Positions 53,734-62,047 of a stretch of 64,000 nt of DNA are shown here, piece after piece (the stretch's first letter is position 1; every line of letters begins with the position of its first letter). This stretch comes from JAWXCM01 sp034408745 (GTDB taxonomy: Bacteria > Acidobacteriota > Terriglobia > Bryobacterales > Bryobacteraceae). The stretch lies in the NCBI GenBank assembly GCA_034408745.1, contig JAWXCM010000320.1, forward strand, positions 11,364 through 75,363. Reading direction: 5' to 3'. The notes under the pieces were generated by a model. That model made no database searches. It saw only the letters and a list, made by a program, of their open reading frames with translations, and was not told the DNA's origin. A program made the position numbers and the translations under genes.

Positions 53734-55342
53734 CGCCCAGCTTCCACCGCGTAAAGGGCGACCGGACGCCCCGAATGTTTACGTTCAAGAGGTACGGTCG
53801 CCGGGATGCAAATGCGCGTTTCACCGCAGGCCCAACCTGCTCAAGGGAAGTAATGTTCTCGCCCTCGCCGCCGAATCCCTGCATGACGACGTCGTAACGC
53901 GTCGCCCGCAGTTCACAGCCGACCGTCGTGTCCCGGCCCTGTAGTTCACGCTCCAGTCCCCAGCCCGCGTCGTTGCCGACAATAATCACAACGGGCAGGT
54001 TGTGGCGGACCAGAGTGTCGAGTTCGGCAATGTAGAAGCCGAGCGAGCCGTCGCCCGTTATCATCGCAACAGGCCGGTCGGGATTCGCCAACTGCAGTGC
54101 GACCGCGTTCGGCAGCGCCGCTCCGATCGTGCCCAGCGGACCCAGACGAACCCATCCGCCGGGGTGCCGGGCCGGAAGCATCGCCCGGCCCCAGTGGACA
54201 AAATCGCCGCCGTCCCACGAATACAAAGTGTTATCCGGCAGGGCATCCTGGAACGCCGAGTAGAACGCCGCCGGATGGATCGGCGAAGACCGGTCCTGCG
54301 CCTGCCCGTCCAGCCAGGACCGCCATTCGGACCCAAACGAAGCCACCGTCCGGAGCCACTCCGGACGTGCCGGAAGGGCCTCGAAACTACGTAAGAAGTT
54401 GCTTACATCCGATTGAATCGCGACTGCCAAATCGCGATTCAGGCCGAGCTCCTGGGGGTGAATGTCAACCTGGATAATTTGGCTTCGTTTTGAAAAAAAG
54501 CGCCCAAGCCCAAGGCGGAAATCGATCCGCTTCCCGAGCACCAGAACCACGTCGGCCTCCGCCAGAGCCCGGGCCGCCGCGCGGTTCAGAGACGGGTCGG
54601 CGTACCCGAAACACCCAGGGTGGGTGTCAGGCAGAACGCCCCTTCCAAGTGACATCGTGAACACCGGTAAATGGCTTCGTTCTGCGAAATCGGCCAGAGC
54701 GGCTTCGGCCCGCGACCACCAGACGCCGCCTCCCGCAATCACCATCGGCCGCTCCGCCGACCGCAGCAGTTCCACCGCCCGGCTAATATCGGGAGTCCCG
54801 GCCGGTTCGGCAATAACCGGAGGCTGGCAAGGCTCCACATCGGCCTTCCCGGTAAACACATCCACCGGGATCGTCAGGTGGACCGTCCCCGGCCGCCCCG
54901 ACATGGCTTCCGAGTAGGCCCGCGCCAGGAAGAAGGGGATCTGATCCGGCCGTGCGACCTCGGCCGCCCACTTCACCAGCGGACGTACGGAGCCGAAAGT
55001 GTCGACCTCCTGGAACGCGTTCCGCCCCGCCTGGCTAAGCGGCCGCGCTCCCGAAACCGCGATCACCGGGCTGCCCGCGCTCTGAGCCGTCGCGATGCCG
55101 GTGAGAGCATTTGTATGACCCGGTCCACCGGTCACCAGCGCCAGCGAGGGCCGCCGGAACGTCCGGGCCCACACGTCGGCGGCATGCACCACGGCGGCCT
55201 CATGCCGCATATCGATGACCCGGAAATTCCGTTTTCCGGCGTACAGCAGGACCTCATTCAGGTGGTCGCCGACCAGCGTAAACATCTCGTGGATCCCAAG
55301 CCGCTCCACGGAGTCGATGAAGAGCTCCGCTCCAGTTCGCAT
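53726..55342 (-). CDS. Thiamine-diphosphate-dependent enzyme (acetolactate synthase-like)
   Basis: Cytoplasmic ThDP enzyme of 538 residues with the three usual domains. The PYR domain has the catalytic glutamate in RHEAAVVHAA and TGGPGHTNALTG. The middle domain has PMVIAGGGVW and IIQVDIHPQELG. The PP domain has the cofactor motif GDGSLGFYIAELDTL ending with GND. It is related to acetolactate synthase, oxalyl-CoA decarboxylase and benzoylformate decarboxylase; no ilvN partner is adjacent. The downstream partner (ydcF-like) is disrupted. Divergent from the cytochrome/monooxygenase gene. Confidence 0.87.
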   Translation of the reverse strand: MRTGAELFIDSVERLGIHEMFTLVGDHLNEVLLYAGKRNFRVIDMRHEAAVVHAADVWARTFRRPSLALVTGGPGHTNALTGIATAQSAGSPVIAVSGARPLSQAGRNAFQEVDTFGSVRPLVKWAAEVARPDQIPFFLARAYSEAMSGRPGTVHLTIPVDVFTGKADVEPCQPPVIAEPAGTPDISRAVELLRSAERPMVIAGGGVWWSRAEAALADFAERSHLPVFTMSLGRGVLPDTHPGCFGYADPSLNRAAARALAEADVVLVLGKRIDFRLGLGRFFSKRSQIIQVDIHPQELGLNRDLAVAIQSDVSNFLRSFEALPARPEWLRTVASFGSEWRSWLDGQAQDRSSPIHPAAFYSAFQDALPDNTLYSWDGGDFVHWGRAMLPARHPGGWVRLGPLGTIGAALPNAVALQLANPDRPVAMITGDGSLGFYIAELDTLVRHNLPVVIIVGNDAGWGLERELQGRDTTVGCELRATRYDVVMQGFGGEGENITSLEQVGPAVKRAFASRRPYLLNVNIRGVRSPFTRWKLGDD

Positions 55343-55374
55343 GTACCGCTTATAGCAGGCCTATAATTCTGGTT

Positions 55375-56694
55375 ATGAGGATTGCCGCAGCCGCCGCGCT
55401 GCTTGCCGCCGCCGCTTCGATGTTGCGGGCTGGAGAGGTTACGTGGGCCAAAGACATCGCGCCCATTGTTTTCAACAACTGCTCCAGCTGCCACCGCCCT
55501 GGCGACGTGGCTCCGATGTCGTTCCTTAAGTACTCCGAAGTCCGTCCCTGGGCCAAATCCATCCGGGAGGCAGTCGCCACCCGCAAAATGCCGCCCTGGC
55601 ACGCAGACCCGAAAATCGGCCACTTCGCAAACGATCCGCGCCTCACCGACGCTCAGATCGCGGCCATTCGGACCTGGGTGGAGCAGGGTGCCAAAGAAGG
55701 CAACCCCGCCGACGCGCCCGCCCCGCCGAAGTTCACCGAAGGCTGGCACAACGGGCAGCCCGACGTGGTGTTCCAGATCCCTGAAGTCTACGTCGTCAAG
55801 GCGAACAGCACGGACCAGAACACGCGGTTCGTGGTGAAGACCAACTTCGACAAGGACGTCTGGGTTCAGTCCGTGGAACTGCGGCCCGGCAACCGGAAGG
55901 TAGTCCACCATGCCCATCTGCTGGTGAGCGGAGTGGCCAGAAAGCCCCGCACACCGGCGCCGGTCGACCCGGAGTTCGACCGCAAAAAACTGATTTACAA
56001 CGACGCCTGGGGCTCGCACATGAGGCTGGAAGCGCCCATCATCGACGACGGCTGCGCCCACCCGTTCGGTGGCGACTTCCCCCGCAGCCCGGATGACAAC
56101 GGCGCCCTCGGCGTCCTCGCGTCGTATCTGCCCGGCAAGACGCCGGACCAGTGGCCTGTCGGCTTCGCGAAAAAGATCCCCGCCGGCGCTGAGATCGAGT
56201 TCGCCATTCACTACGCCTCCGGCAGCGGCAAGGAAGAGACGGACCGGACCAGCGTTGGCCTGATCTTCGCGAAGGAACCGCCGAAGATGGAAGTGAAGCG
56301 GCGCGACATCCACAACCAGTTCTTTCGCATCCCGGCCGGCGCCAGCGAACATCCGGTCAGCGCCTGCTTCACGCTGGATGAGAGCATCGACCTGCTCTCC
56401 TACACGCCGCACATGCACTACCGCGGCAAGAGCATGAAGATGGAAGTGACTCGGCCTGGCGGCAAGCCCGAGGTAATCATCAACATCCCGGCGTACAGCT
56501 TCGAGTGGCAGACCCAGTTCCGCTATAAGGAACCGGTGACGCTGCCGAAAGGCACTGTCGTCCGGATCGACGCCACATACGACAACTCGAAGAACAACGC
56601 TGCGAATCCGAATGCCGCCGAGACGGTTCGATGGGGCAGCAACACGGCGTCGGAAATGATGGATGGCTGGCTGGAGTACATCGCTCGCAACTAA
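55375..56694 (+). CDS. Cytochrome c/copper type II monooxygenase-like secreted protein
   Basis: Exported protein of 439 residues. After the signal peptide, an N-terminal cytochrome-c-like module carries the heme site CSSCH (36-40) and an axial-ligand candidate in RKMPPWH. The C-terminal part resembles copper type II ascorbate-dependent monooxygenases (PHM/DBH-like): histidines in VVHHAHL (H178, H179, H181) and PHMHYRGKSM. Such fusions are frequent in Acidobacteriota and Planctomycetes. The reaction is probably a copper-dependent hydroxylation with heme electron supply; the substrate is unknown. Confidence 0.83.
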   Translation: MRIAAAAALLAAAASMLRAGEVTWAKDIAPIVFNNCSSCHRPGDVAPMSFLKYSEVRPWAKSIREAVATRKMPPWHADPKIGHFANDPRLTDAQIAAIRTWVEQGAKEGNPADAPAPPKFTEGWHNGQPDVVFQIPEVYVVKANSTDQNTRFVVKTNFDKDVWVQSVELRPGNRKVVHHAHLLVSGVARKPRTPAPVDPEFDRKKLIYNDAWGSHMRLEAPIIDDGCAHPFGGDFPRSPDDNGALGVLASYLPGKTPDQWPVGFAKKIPAGAEIEFAIHYASGSGKEETDRTSVGLIFAKEPPKMEVKRRDIHNQFFRIPAGASEHPVSACFTLDESIDLLSYTPHMHYRGKSMKMEVTRPGGKPEVIINIPAYSFEWQTQFRYKEPVTLPKGTVVRIDATYDNSKNNAANPNAAETVRWGSNTASEMMDGWLEYIARN

Positions 56695-56736
56695 CGGGCA
56701 GGGAAGCGGGTTCTACAATGTTGGTTCACATTCATC

Positions 56737-58107
56737 ATGGGTAGCTCTTTCCGAACGCCTGGCAGTGGTGGCAAAAGCGGCGCCGGCCAACGGCACGGTC
56801 ACGCCGCCGGCAGCGGGCTGATCCGCAACGCCGACCGTTATTTCGACCTCAAGTCGGAGATCCACACCAAGCTGATCGGCGCGCTAAACATGGAGCGCGT
56901 CAACGCTATCCCGCGCGACCGGCTGCGCGTGGAAATTGGCCGCGTGGTGGAAAGGCTGCTCGACGAAGAGCGAGTCCCCATGACCACCGCCGAGCAGAAC
57001 CGCATCATTGAGGAAGTTCTCGATGAAGTTCTCGGCCTCGGCCCTCTGGAACCGCTGCTCAAAGAACCGAGCATCTCCGATATCCTGGTCAACCGCTTCG
57101 ACCGGGTCTATATCGAACGCGGGGGCAAACTGGCCCTGACCCAGGTGCGTTTCAAGGACAACGCGCACCTTTTGCACATCATCGAAAAGATCGTGTCACA
57201 GGTGGGCCGCCGCATTGATGAAGCGATGCCCATCGTCGACGCCCGCCTGCCCGACGGCTCGCGCGTCAACGCGATCATCTCGCCGCTCGCCCTCGACGGT
57301 CCGTCGCTCAGCATCCGCCGGTTCGGCCGCCACGTCATCACCGCCGACGAGATGATAGGCTTCAAGACCACCATGCCGGGCATGCTGAAGTTTCTCGGCG
57401 CCTGTGTGCAGTCGAAGGCGACGGTCCTGATCTCCGGCGGAACCGGCTCCGGTAAGACGACCACGCTGAACGCGCTCTCCCGCTTTATCCCGGAAGAAGA
57501 ACGCATCGTCACCATTGAGGACACGGCCGAACTGCAGTTGCAACAGCGTCACGTGGTGAAGTTTGAAACGCGCCCGCCCAACCTGAACAAAGAAGGCGGC
57601 ATCAACCAGCGCGTACTGGTTCGAACCGCACTCCGCATGCGTCCCGACCGCATCATCGTCGGCGAGTGCCGAGGCGCCGAAGCGCTCGACATGCTTCAGG
57701 CGATGAACACAGGCGTCGAAGGATCGATGACGACGGTCCACGCCAACACGCCGAAAGACGCCTTCTCGCGTCTCGAGTCCATGATCCTGATGGCCGACCT
57801 TGAGATTCCAACCCGTGTTATCGTGCAGCAGCTCGCCAGCGCAGTGAAGCTGGTGGTGCAGGTGTCGCGCCTGCAGGACGGTACTCGTAAGATCCTGTAT
57901 ATCTCAGAGGTGCTGGGAGCCGATGCCGAGCACGTGATTATTCAGGACGTCTTCCGCTTTGAGCGCACCGGCGTCAACGAGGCCGGCAAGGTGCAGGGCT
58001 ACTTCCACTGCATCAACAAGGAGCCGAAGATCCTCGAACGCCTGAAGATCGCCGGCATCACACTGGACCGCTCCTGCTTCGAGGAGCGGCTGGAAGTCAA
58101 CCCTTAA
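56737..58107 (+). CDS. cpaF: CpaF/TadA-type secretion ATPase
   Basis: Hexameric motor ATPase of the Tad/type IV pilus and type II/IV secretion superfamily, 456 residues. After a Gly/Ser-rich N-terminus, the N-domain (about 25-200) and C-domain carry Walker A GGTGSGKTT (234-242), the Asp box IVTIEDTAEL, the Walker B region RMRPDRIIVGECRGAEALDM, and a His box MTTVHANTPKDAF. The other tad genes (tadB, tadC, rcpA, flp) are not adjacent, which is unusual. Short intergenic space and IS relics follow. Confidence 0.92.
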   Translation: MGSSFRTPGSGGKSGAGQRHGHAAGSGLIRNADRYFDLKSEIHTKLIGALNMERVNAIPRDRLRVEIGRVVERLLDEERVPMTTAEQNRIIEEVLDEVLGLGPLEPLLKEPSISDILVNRFDRVYIERGGKLALTQVRFKDNAHLLHIIEKIVSQVGRRIDEAMPIVDARLPDGSRVNAIISPLALDGPSLSIRRFGRHVITADEMIGFKTTMPGMLKFLGACVQSKATVLISGGTGSGKTTTLNALSRFIPEEERIVTIEDTAELQLQQRHVVKFETRPPNLNKEGGINQRVLVRTALRMRPDRIIVGECRGAEALDMLQAMNTGVEGSMTTVHANTPKDAFSRLESMILMADLEIPTRVIVQQLASAVKLVVQVSRLQDGTRKILYISEVLGADAEHVIIQDVFRFERTGVNEAGKVQGYFHCINKEPKILERLKIAGITLDRSCFEERLEVNP

Positions 58108-58119
58108 TGGAAGAAATCG

Positions 58120-58248
58120 ATGCTCTTCCCCAGACCACCGAAGCCGCCCCTTCAGAAAGCCTGTGAAGTCGGGGGACTGCCTCGCGCTTTCCGTCCGGAC
58201 CCTCTGACTGCGGAAGAGATGGCTGAGTTCTATTCCGACTCGCTGTAG
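58120..58248 (+). CDS. Possible 42-residue protein
   Basis: Short frame starting at ATG with GGAAG 6 bp upstream: a Pro/Lys-rich beginning (LFPRPPKPPLQK), then CEVGGLPRAFRPDPLTAEEM and a short acidic helix. Lies 12 bp after cpaF. Unrecognised; it could also be a fragment carried along with the adjacent IS relic. Confidence 0.35.
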   Translation: MLFPRPPKPPLQKACEVGGLPRAFRPDPLTAEEMAEFYSDSL

Positions 58249-58294
58249 GTTGGGTCGAGCGACCCATTTCCGAGAGCTTTTACAGGATGAGCTC

Positions 58295-58612
58295 AGTAGT
58301 GTCCGGCTATAAGTCCAGCAGGCTCAGTTGGTTAGAAAATGAGTCTGATTTTTCTCCGGCATGATGTTGCTGGAAGGCCTGTAGAATGGGCGTTCGCTCG
58401 AAAATGGTGACGCCGGCGACCTGCAGGATTTGGTAGAGACTGGGGGCCAGTTTGAGTGTTTGAGTTCCTTGCGGACGATAGCGACCAGCACGTAAATCGA
58501 GATGGCGATCCATATTTGGGTCTTCACGGCGTTTTGGCTGGTGCCAAAGAAGGCCTTGATGCGCAAGTGCTGCTTGATCTATTTGAAGAACAGTTGACAT
58601 TCATACGGCTCA
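58295..58612 (-). mobile_element. IS4-family transposase C-terminal relic (leftward)
   Basis: The reverse strand from about 58612 reads QLFFK-stop-IKQHLRIKAFFG (TAG replaces the usual Trp), then KTQIWIAISIYVLVAIVRKE. A frameshift near 58455 leads to LAPSLYQILQVAGVTIFERT and the stop after SLLDL at 58307. This is the C-terminus of an IS4-group transposase. GTGTCCGGCTATAAG just beyond (about 58299) may be the terminal repeat of the element. Confidence 0.75.
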
Positions 58613-58779
58613 AGAGTCTGGCACAATTTGGCCACCTGCCCAAATACGACGGCCAGAGTTCGCGGGCCTGGCTTTATGGAAAGCTGTTCGTGGCTCTGCT
58701 CACGCAGAAGTTGATTCGGACCGGGCGTGAACTTTCCCCCTGGGGTTACATTCTCCAGGCAAACGCGTCAACGCAGTGA
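58613..58779 (+). mobile_element. IS4-family transposase C-terminal relic (rightward)
   Basis: Forward frame with LKSLAQFGHLPKYDGQSSRA, WLYGKLFVALLTQKLI and SPWGY, ending at 58779: the C-terminal end of a different IS4-type transposase. It abuts the leftward relic head to head at about 58613. No N-terminal half is present. Confidence 0.72.
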
Positions 58780-58848
58780 ATGGCGCGAGTTCGGCTTTGC
58801 GGCACAGCCTCGAGACTTGTACTGACTGACAAGGAGACCACAAACAAC

Positions 58849-59097
58849 ATGCCAGCCGCCATTTCCAGACCCGTGCAAATTATCAATCCAGTGGTGGTGC
58901 TGTCCTCGTCGCTGGCGCAGGTTGCCTACGACAACGATCGCTGCACGCTTCAAATACGGTTCCGTGACGGAACTGTGTATCAGTAGAACGGTGTTCCCCT
59001 TCGGACTTATCACGATCTGCTTCAGGCCGATTCCAAAGGTGCGTATTACAATCGCCACATTCGAAACCTCCACCCACAGTTCAGGTTGCAGGGCTGA
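58849..59097 (+). pseudogene. KTSC-domain protein with in-frame amber codon
   Basis: Frame of 82 codons from ATG 58849 (AAGGAG 12 bp upstream) to TGA 59097, interrupted by TAG at 58984-58986 (codon 46). Before it: SSSLAQVAYDNDRCTLQIRF, RDGTVYQ. After it: NGVPLRTYHDLLQADSKGAY, YNRHIR. These are the two halves of a KTSC domain, and the TAG stands where the family normally has tyrosine (VYxY). One base change (TAC or TAT to TAG) explains it. KTSC proteins are small and often linked to nucleic-acid enzymes; function unknown. Confidence 0.72.
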
Positions 59098-59163
59098 ATT
59101 AGGCTTCGCCACAGGGAGCCAACAAGTTACGGGAGTGGGCTTGTTTGAAATTTTCGACACACC

Positions 59164-59189
59164 GTAACCCGCCTGCGATTGAGTGCGAA
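59164..59189 (+). promoter_or_regulatory. SigF-type ECF promoter of the bufferin operon
   Basis: GTAACC (59164-59169), exactly 16 bases, then CGAA (59186-59189). This matches the promoter consensus I recall for the Caulobacter SigF/NrsF system (GTAACC-N16-CGAA). It lies 128 bp ahead of bufA in an operon that itself encodes an ECF sigma factor and an NrsF-like anti-sigma factor, so autoregulation is likely. Confidence 0.75.
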
Positions 59190-59317
59190 GAAGGGAGTGT
59201 AGGAAAGATTGGTTCCGGCCCGAACCGGAGCGCCAGTCCGACTGAAGCGGATGTCACCAGCCGACGCGCAGGCGGCATCGCGAATCAAATCAACGACACA
59301 AGGAGATCTCTAACTAA

Positions 59318-59593
59318 ATGAAGTTTTCGAAACATTCGCTCGCGGTGACTGCGGCTCTGGCCGGCTTGGTGGGCGGGACGGCGGCGCGGGCAGCGCAGCC
59401 TGTCGGCCAGGTGAATCCGTCCTTCTCGCTCGGCATGGCCGCCGACGACAAGAAGAAAGTCGAGAAGCACGCCTGCAAGGGCATGAACTCGTGCAAGGGC
59501 AATGGCGGTGGGTCTAAGAAGGAATGGGGCAAGAACGAGTGCAAAGGCAAGGGAGCCTGCGCGACGGACGGTTCCAAGCCAAAAATGAGCTAG
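59318..59593 (+). CDS. bufA: Bufferin-type (BufA2-like) metallophore precursor
   Basis: Precursor peptide of 91 residues, exported by a signal peptide (about 1-25, cleavage after ARA). The mature part has four cysteines in CKGMNSCKG (C53, C59) and ECKGKGAC (C75, C81), surrounded by Lys, Gly and Asn. This matches the BufA2-type RiPP metallophore pattern, in which cysteines are converted to thiooxazole-type rings by an MNIO enzyme and bind copper in the periplasm. AAGGAG lies upstream of the ATG. The MNIO and partner genes follow directly. A terminator-like hairpin lies between this gene and bufB. Confidence 0.85.
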   Translation: MKFSKHSLAVTAALAGLVGGTAARAAQPVGQVNPSFSLGMAADDKKKVEKHACKGMNSCKGNGGGSKKEWGKNECKGKGACATDGSKPKMS

Positions 59594-59617
59594 TAGCAAA
59601 GGGCGTCCTTCTCCGAT

Positions 59618-59656
59618 GGGGAGTTCCGGCCCGCTGGCGCTCCCCTCTTTTTCTTT
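59618..59656 (+). terminator. Attenuator-like hairpin between bufA and bufB
   Basis: GGGGAG (59618-59623) pairs with CTCCCC (59640-59645), with extra CCGG/GCTGG pairing inside, followed by a T-rich run TCTTTTTCTTT. It would terminate part of the transcripts after bufA, giving more precursor than modifying enzyme. Confidence 0.65.
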
Positions 59657-59701
59657 GTATCAACCTCTTTACATCAACTGAGAAACCCACTTCGATTTTG
59701 T

Positions 59702-60553
59702 ATGGCCTCCTCCTTTCACAACCCGGAATTCGGCATTGGCGTAGGGCTTCGCGTTCCTCACATCGGCCACATCCTGGAAAAGAAGCCAGTTGTGAGCTGG
59801 TTCGAAATCATCTCGGAGAATTACATGGTGGGCGGCGGCAGACCATTGGAGGTCCTGGAGAAGATCCTCGATCAGTACAAGGTGGTTCAGCATGGAGTCT
59901 CGATGTATCTGGGTTCGGCAGAGCCACTGAATCGCGAGCACCTTAGGCTGCTAAAGCAACTGGTCCGGCGCACGAAAGCGCCCTGGGTGACCGACCACCT
60001 CTGCTGGGGCAGCGTGGACGGACGCTACACCCACGATCTGCTTCCGATGCCCTATACATTCGAGGCCGCAAAGCTGACGGCGAAGAAGATCCGGCAGGCG
60101 CAGGACTTCCTCGAAGTCCCGTTGGCGGTGGAAAACGTCAGCAGTTACGCCGAATTCCACATTTCCGAAATGACGGAGTGGGAATTTCTCAACGAAGTAG
60201 TCGAGCGCGCTGACTGCGGGATTCTTCTTGACGTCAACAACATCTATGTATCCGCGCGGAATCACAGTTTTGATCCTTACGAGTACTTGAATGCTGTGCC
60301 TGCGGAACGCGTGGCGCAGATTCACCTGGCGGGGCATTCGAAATTTGAGAAGTACATTCTCGATACGCACGACCACCCGGTCATCGACCCGGTGTGGAAG
60401 CTCTATGAGCGCGCGATTGAACGCTGCGGTCCCCGGCCCACGCTACTCGAATGGGACGACCGAATTCCGTCTTTCGAAGAAGTGCATCGTGAAGCGCTCA
60501 AGGCGCAGAAGTACATGACGGTCACTGATGCTGTGAGCGAGGCCGTGAGATGA
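59702..60553 (+). CDS. bufB: MNIO-family (DUF692) bufferin-modifying enzyme BufB
   Basis: Multinuclear iron-dependent oxidase (283 residues, TIM barrel) that modifies the cysteines of BufA. Metal-ligand-bearing segments in the family order: QHGVSMYLG, VTDHLCWG, LAVENVSSY, LLDVNNIYV, IHLAGH, DTHDHPV and LLEWDDRIP. Length is typical for DUF692. It overlaps bufC by 4 bp (ATGA), and bufC is its probable partner for substrate recognition. Confidence 0.93.
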   Translation: MASSFHNPEFGIGVGLRVPHIGHILEKKPVVSWFEIISENYMVGGGRPLEVLEKILDQYKVVQHGVSMYLGSAEPLNREHLRLLKQLVRRTKAPWVTDHLCWGSVDGRYTHDLLPMPYTFEAAKLTAKKIRQAQDFLEVPLAVENVSSYAEFHISEMTEWEFLNEVVERADCGILLDVNNIYVSARNHSFDPYEYLNAVPAERVAQIHLAGHSKFEKYILDTHDHPVIDPVWKLYERAIERCGPRPTLLEWDDRIPSFEEVHREALKAQKYMTVTDAVSEAVR

Positions 60554-61455
60554 ACCTGCTCGAAACACAGCGCCGGATGGCAGCGGCAATGATGGTTCCA
60601 CTCTCGGCGGAGGGCCGGATCGCACCCAAGACAGCAGAAGGCAAATCCATGGCCGCTGAGGCCGCGCGAATCATCAAGCCGAATGACCGGCTGACTGCGC
60701 TTGAACGTCTGGAAATCTACAGCCGAAGCTACTGGTTCCGTCTGCTCGATTCATTCACGGAGGACTTCCCTGGGCTTGAAGCCGTGATCGGTCGGGACAA
60801 TTTTGCTCGAATGGCGAAGCAATACCTGAGGGAATGCCCCTCGCGTTCGTTTACGCTACGTGACCTTGGCGCGCACTTGATCGATTGGCTGACAGATAAT
60901 CCGGCCTGCCTTGGCGAGCACAAGGAACTCGCATTGGACATGGCGCGGCTTGAATGGGCGCACATTGTCGCCTTCGACGGTCCGCAAAACGCCGTGCTGG
61001 ACCCAGAGCATCTACTGGAACCCGTACCGGGCATGCGCATCGGCCTTCAGCCGCATGTGACTCTACTCGAATTGCAGTATCCCGTGGATGAACTGCGAGT
61101 GGCAATTCGAGCAACAGAGGACGGCCGGAACTCGGCGAGCAATGTCGCCGGCAGACGCAAGGCACATGCGGTTCGCAAGATAGGGCGATCAAGGAAGCAG
61201 CAACTCTTTGTTGCCGTGCATCGAGTGGATTCGAGTGTTTACTACCGTCGATTGGAGCCAGAGGAGTTTCAGTTGCTTGGTTTCCTTCGCAGCGGACGGC
61301 CAGTAGCGGCTGGGATCCGCGAAGCTTTCAAGTCAGGTACAAAGCGGGTGCCGGCCGAATTACCACGCTTGCTCGAAGGCTGGTTCGGGGCGTGGGCTCA
61401 GTTCGGCTGGTTGACGGTTTATCAGAAGAAAACGAAAGGACGGGAATCGAAATGA
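60550..61455 (+). CDS. bufC: BufC (DUF2063, HvfC/BufC N-terminal domain) partner protein
   Basis: Protein of 301 residues with the N-terminal HvfC/BufC (formerly putative DNA-binding, DUF2063) domain. It is recognisable from the LNRNDRLTALERLEIY-like helix (here KPNDRLTALERLEIYSRSYW), FPGLEAVIGRDNF and DLGAHLIDWL. The C-terminal half is a second, PqqD-like region. In the known systems BufC helps present the precursor to BufB. Overlaps both neighbours by 4 bp. Confidence 0.9.
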   Translation: MNLLETQRRMAAAMMVPLSAEGRIAPKTAEGKSMAAEAARIIKPNDRLTALERLEIYSRSYWFRLLDSFTEDFPGLEAVIGRDNFARMAKQYLRECPSRSFTLRDLGAHLIDWLTDNPACLGEHKELALDMARLEWAHIVAFDGPQNAVLDPEHLLEPVPGMRIGLQPHVTLLELQYPVDELRVAIRATEDGRNSASNVAGRRKAHAVRKIGRSRKQQLFVAVHRVDSSVYYRRLEPEEFQLLGFLRSGRPVAAGIREAFKSGTKRVPAELPRLLEGWFGAWAQFGWLTVYQKKTKGRESK

Positions 61456-61952
61456 GGGCTATGATCGAACAATGTCTGTCGATCCTGAATCGGGTCGCGG
61501 GCAGCTTGCAATCTCCGTTTCTCCTGCTGGTGCGCCTCTATTGGGGCTGGCAGTTCGCTCAGACCGGCTGGGGTAAGGTGCACAACATTGAGAAGGTGAC
61601 GAACTTCTTCACCACGCTCGGAATTCCGTTTCCCGGCGTCAATGCGCATTTCATCGCAGGGTTAGAGCTCGTCGGAGGCATATTGTTAATCCTCGGGCTG
61701 GCGGCACGGCCCATCGGCTTGATTCTGACGGTCAACATGCTGGTGGCCTACTTTGCGGCCGATTGGGAAGCGTTCGCCTCTTTCCTCACCGACCCGGACA
61801 AATTCATGGCGGCGACGCCGTTTCCGTTCTTGTGGGCCTCGCTGATGTCGCTCATCTTCGGTGCGGGCAAACTGTCGATGGATCATTGGATCGCGTCGCG
61901 GAACGTGACAAAGGTTGAAGCTCCGGCGGCCACGGCCGTCCCAGCGGTCTAA
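61452..61952 (+). CDS. DoxX-family membrane protein of the bufferin operon
   Basis: Protein of 166 residues with four membrane segments and the DoxX-family signatures QTGWGKVHN, FAGLELVGGILLILGL-like (AGLELVGGILLILGLAA) and the final KLSMDH helix. DoxX proteins are regular companions of DUF692/MNIO operons. Their role is not settled; oxidoreductase or quinone-linked functions have been suggested. The start ATG 61452 overlaps the bufC stop (ATGA). Confidence 0.88.
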   Translation: MRAMIEQCLSILNRVAGSLQSPFLLLVRLYWGWQFAQTGWGKVHNIEKVTNFFTTLGIPFPGVNAHFIAGLELVGGILLILGLAARPIGLILTVNMLVAYFAADWEAFASFLTDPDKFMAATPFPFLWASLMSLIFGAGKLSMDHWIASRNVTKVEAPAATAVPAV

Positions 61953-62047
61953 GCAGGAGACGGTCATGGCGATGCGCGTTCGGCTCCTCACCTAATTTGC
62001 GGCGGCCTCCGTACCCCGAGCGACCTGGGAAGCGGAGTATTCTACGG

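Noticed and set aside
58300..58340. Possible tRNA D-arm-like sequence (CAGTTGGTTAGA)
   Set aside because: No matching acceptor, anticodon or T-arm; the segment is the end of the IS4 transposase relic.
58984..58986. Amber codon as pyrrolysine or programmed readthrough
   Set aside because: A single base change at a tyrosine codon next to other pseudogenes is simpler; no readthrough element is visible. Kept only as a finding to check.
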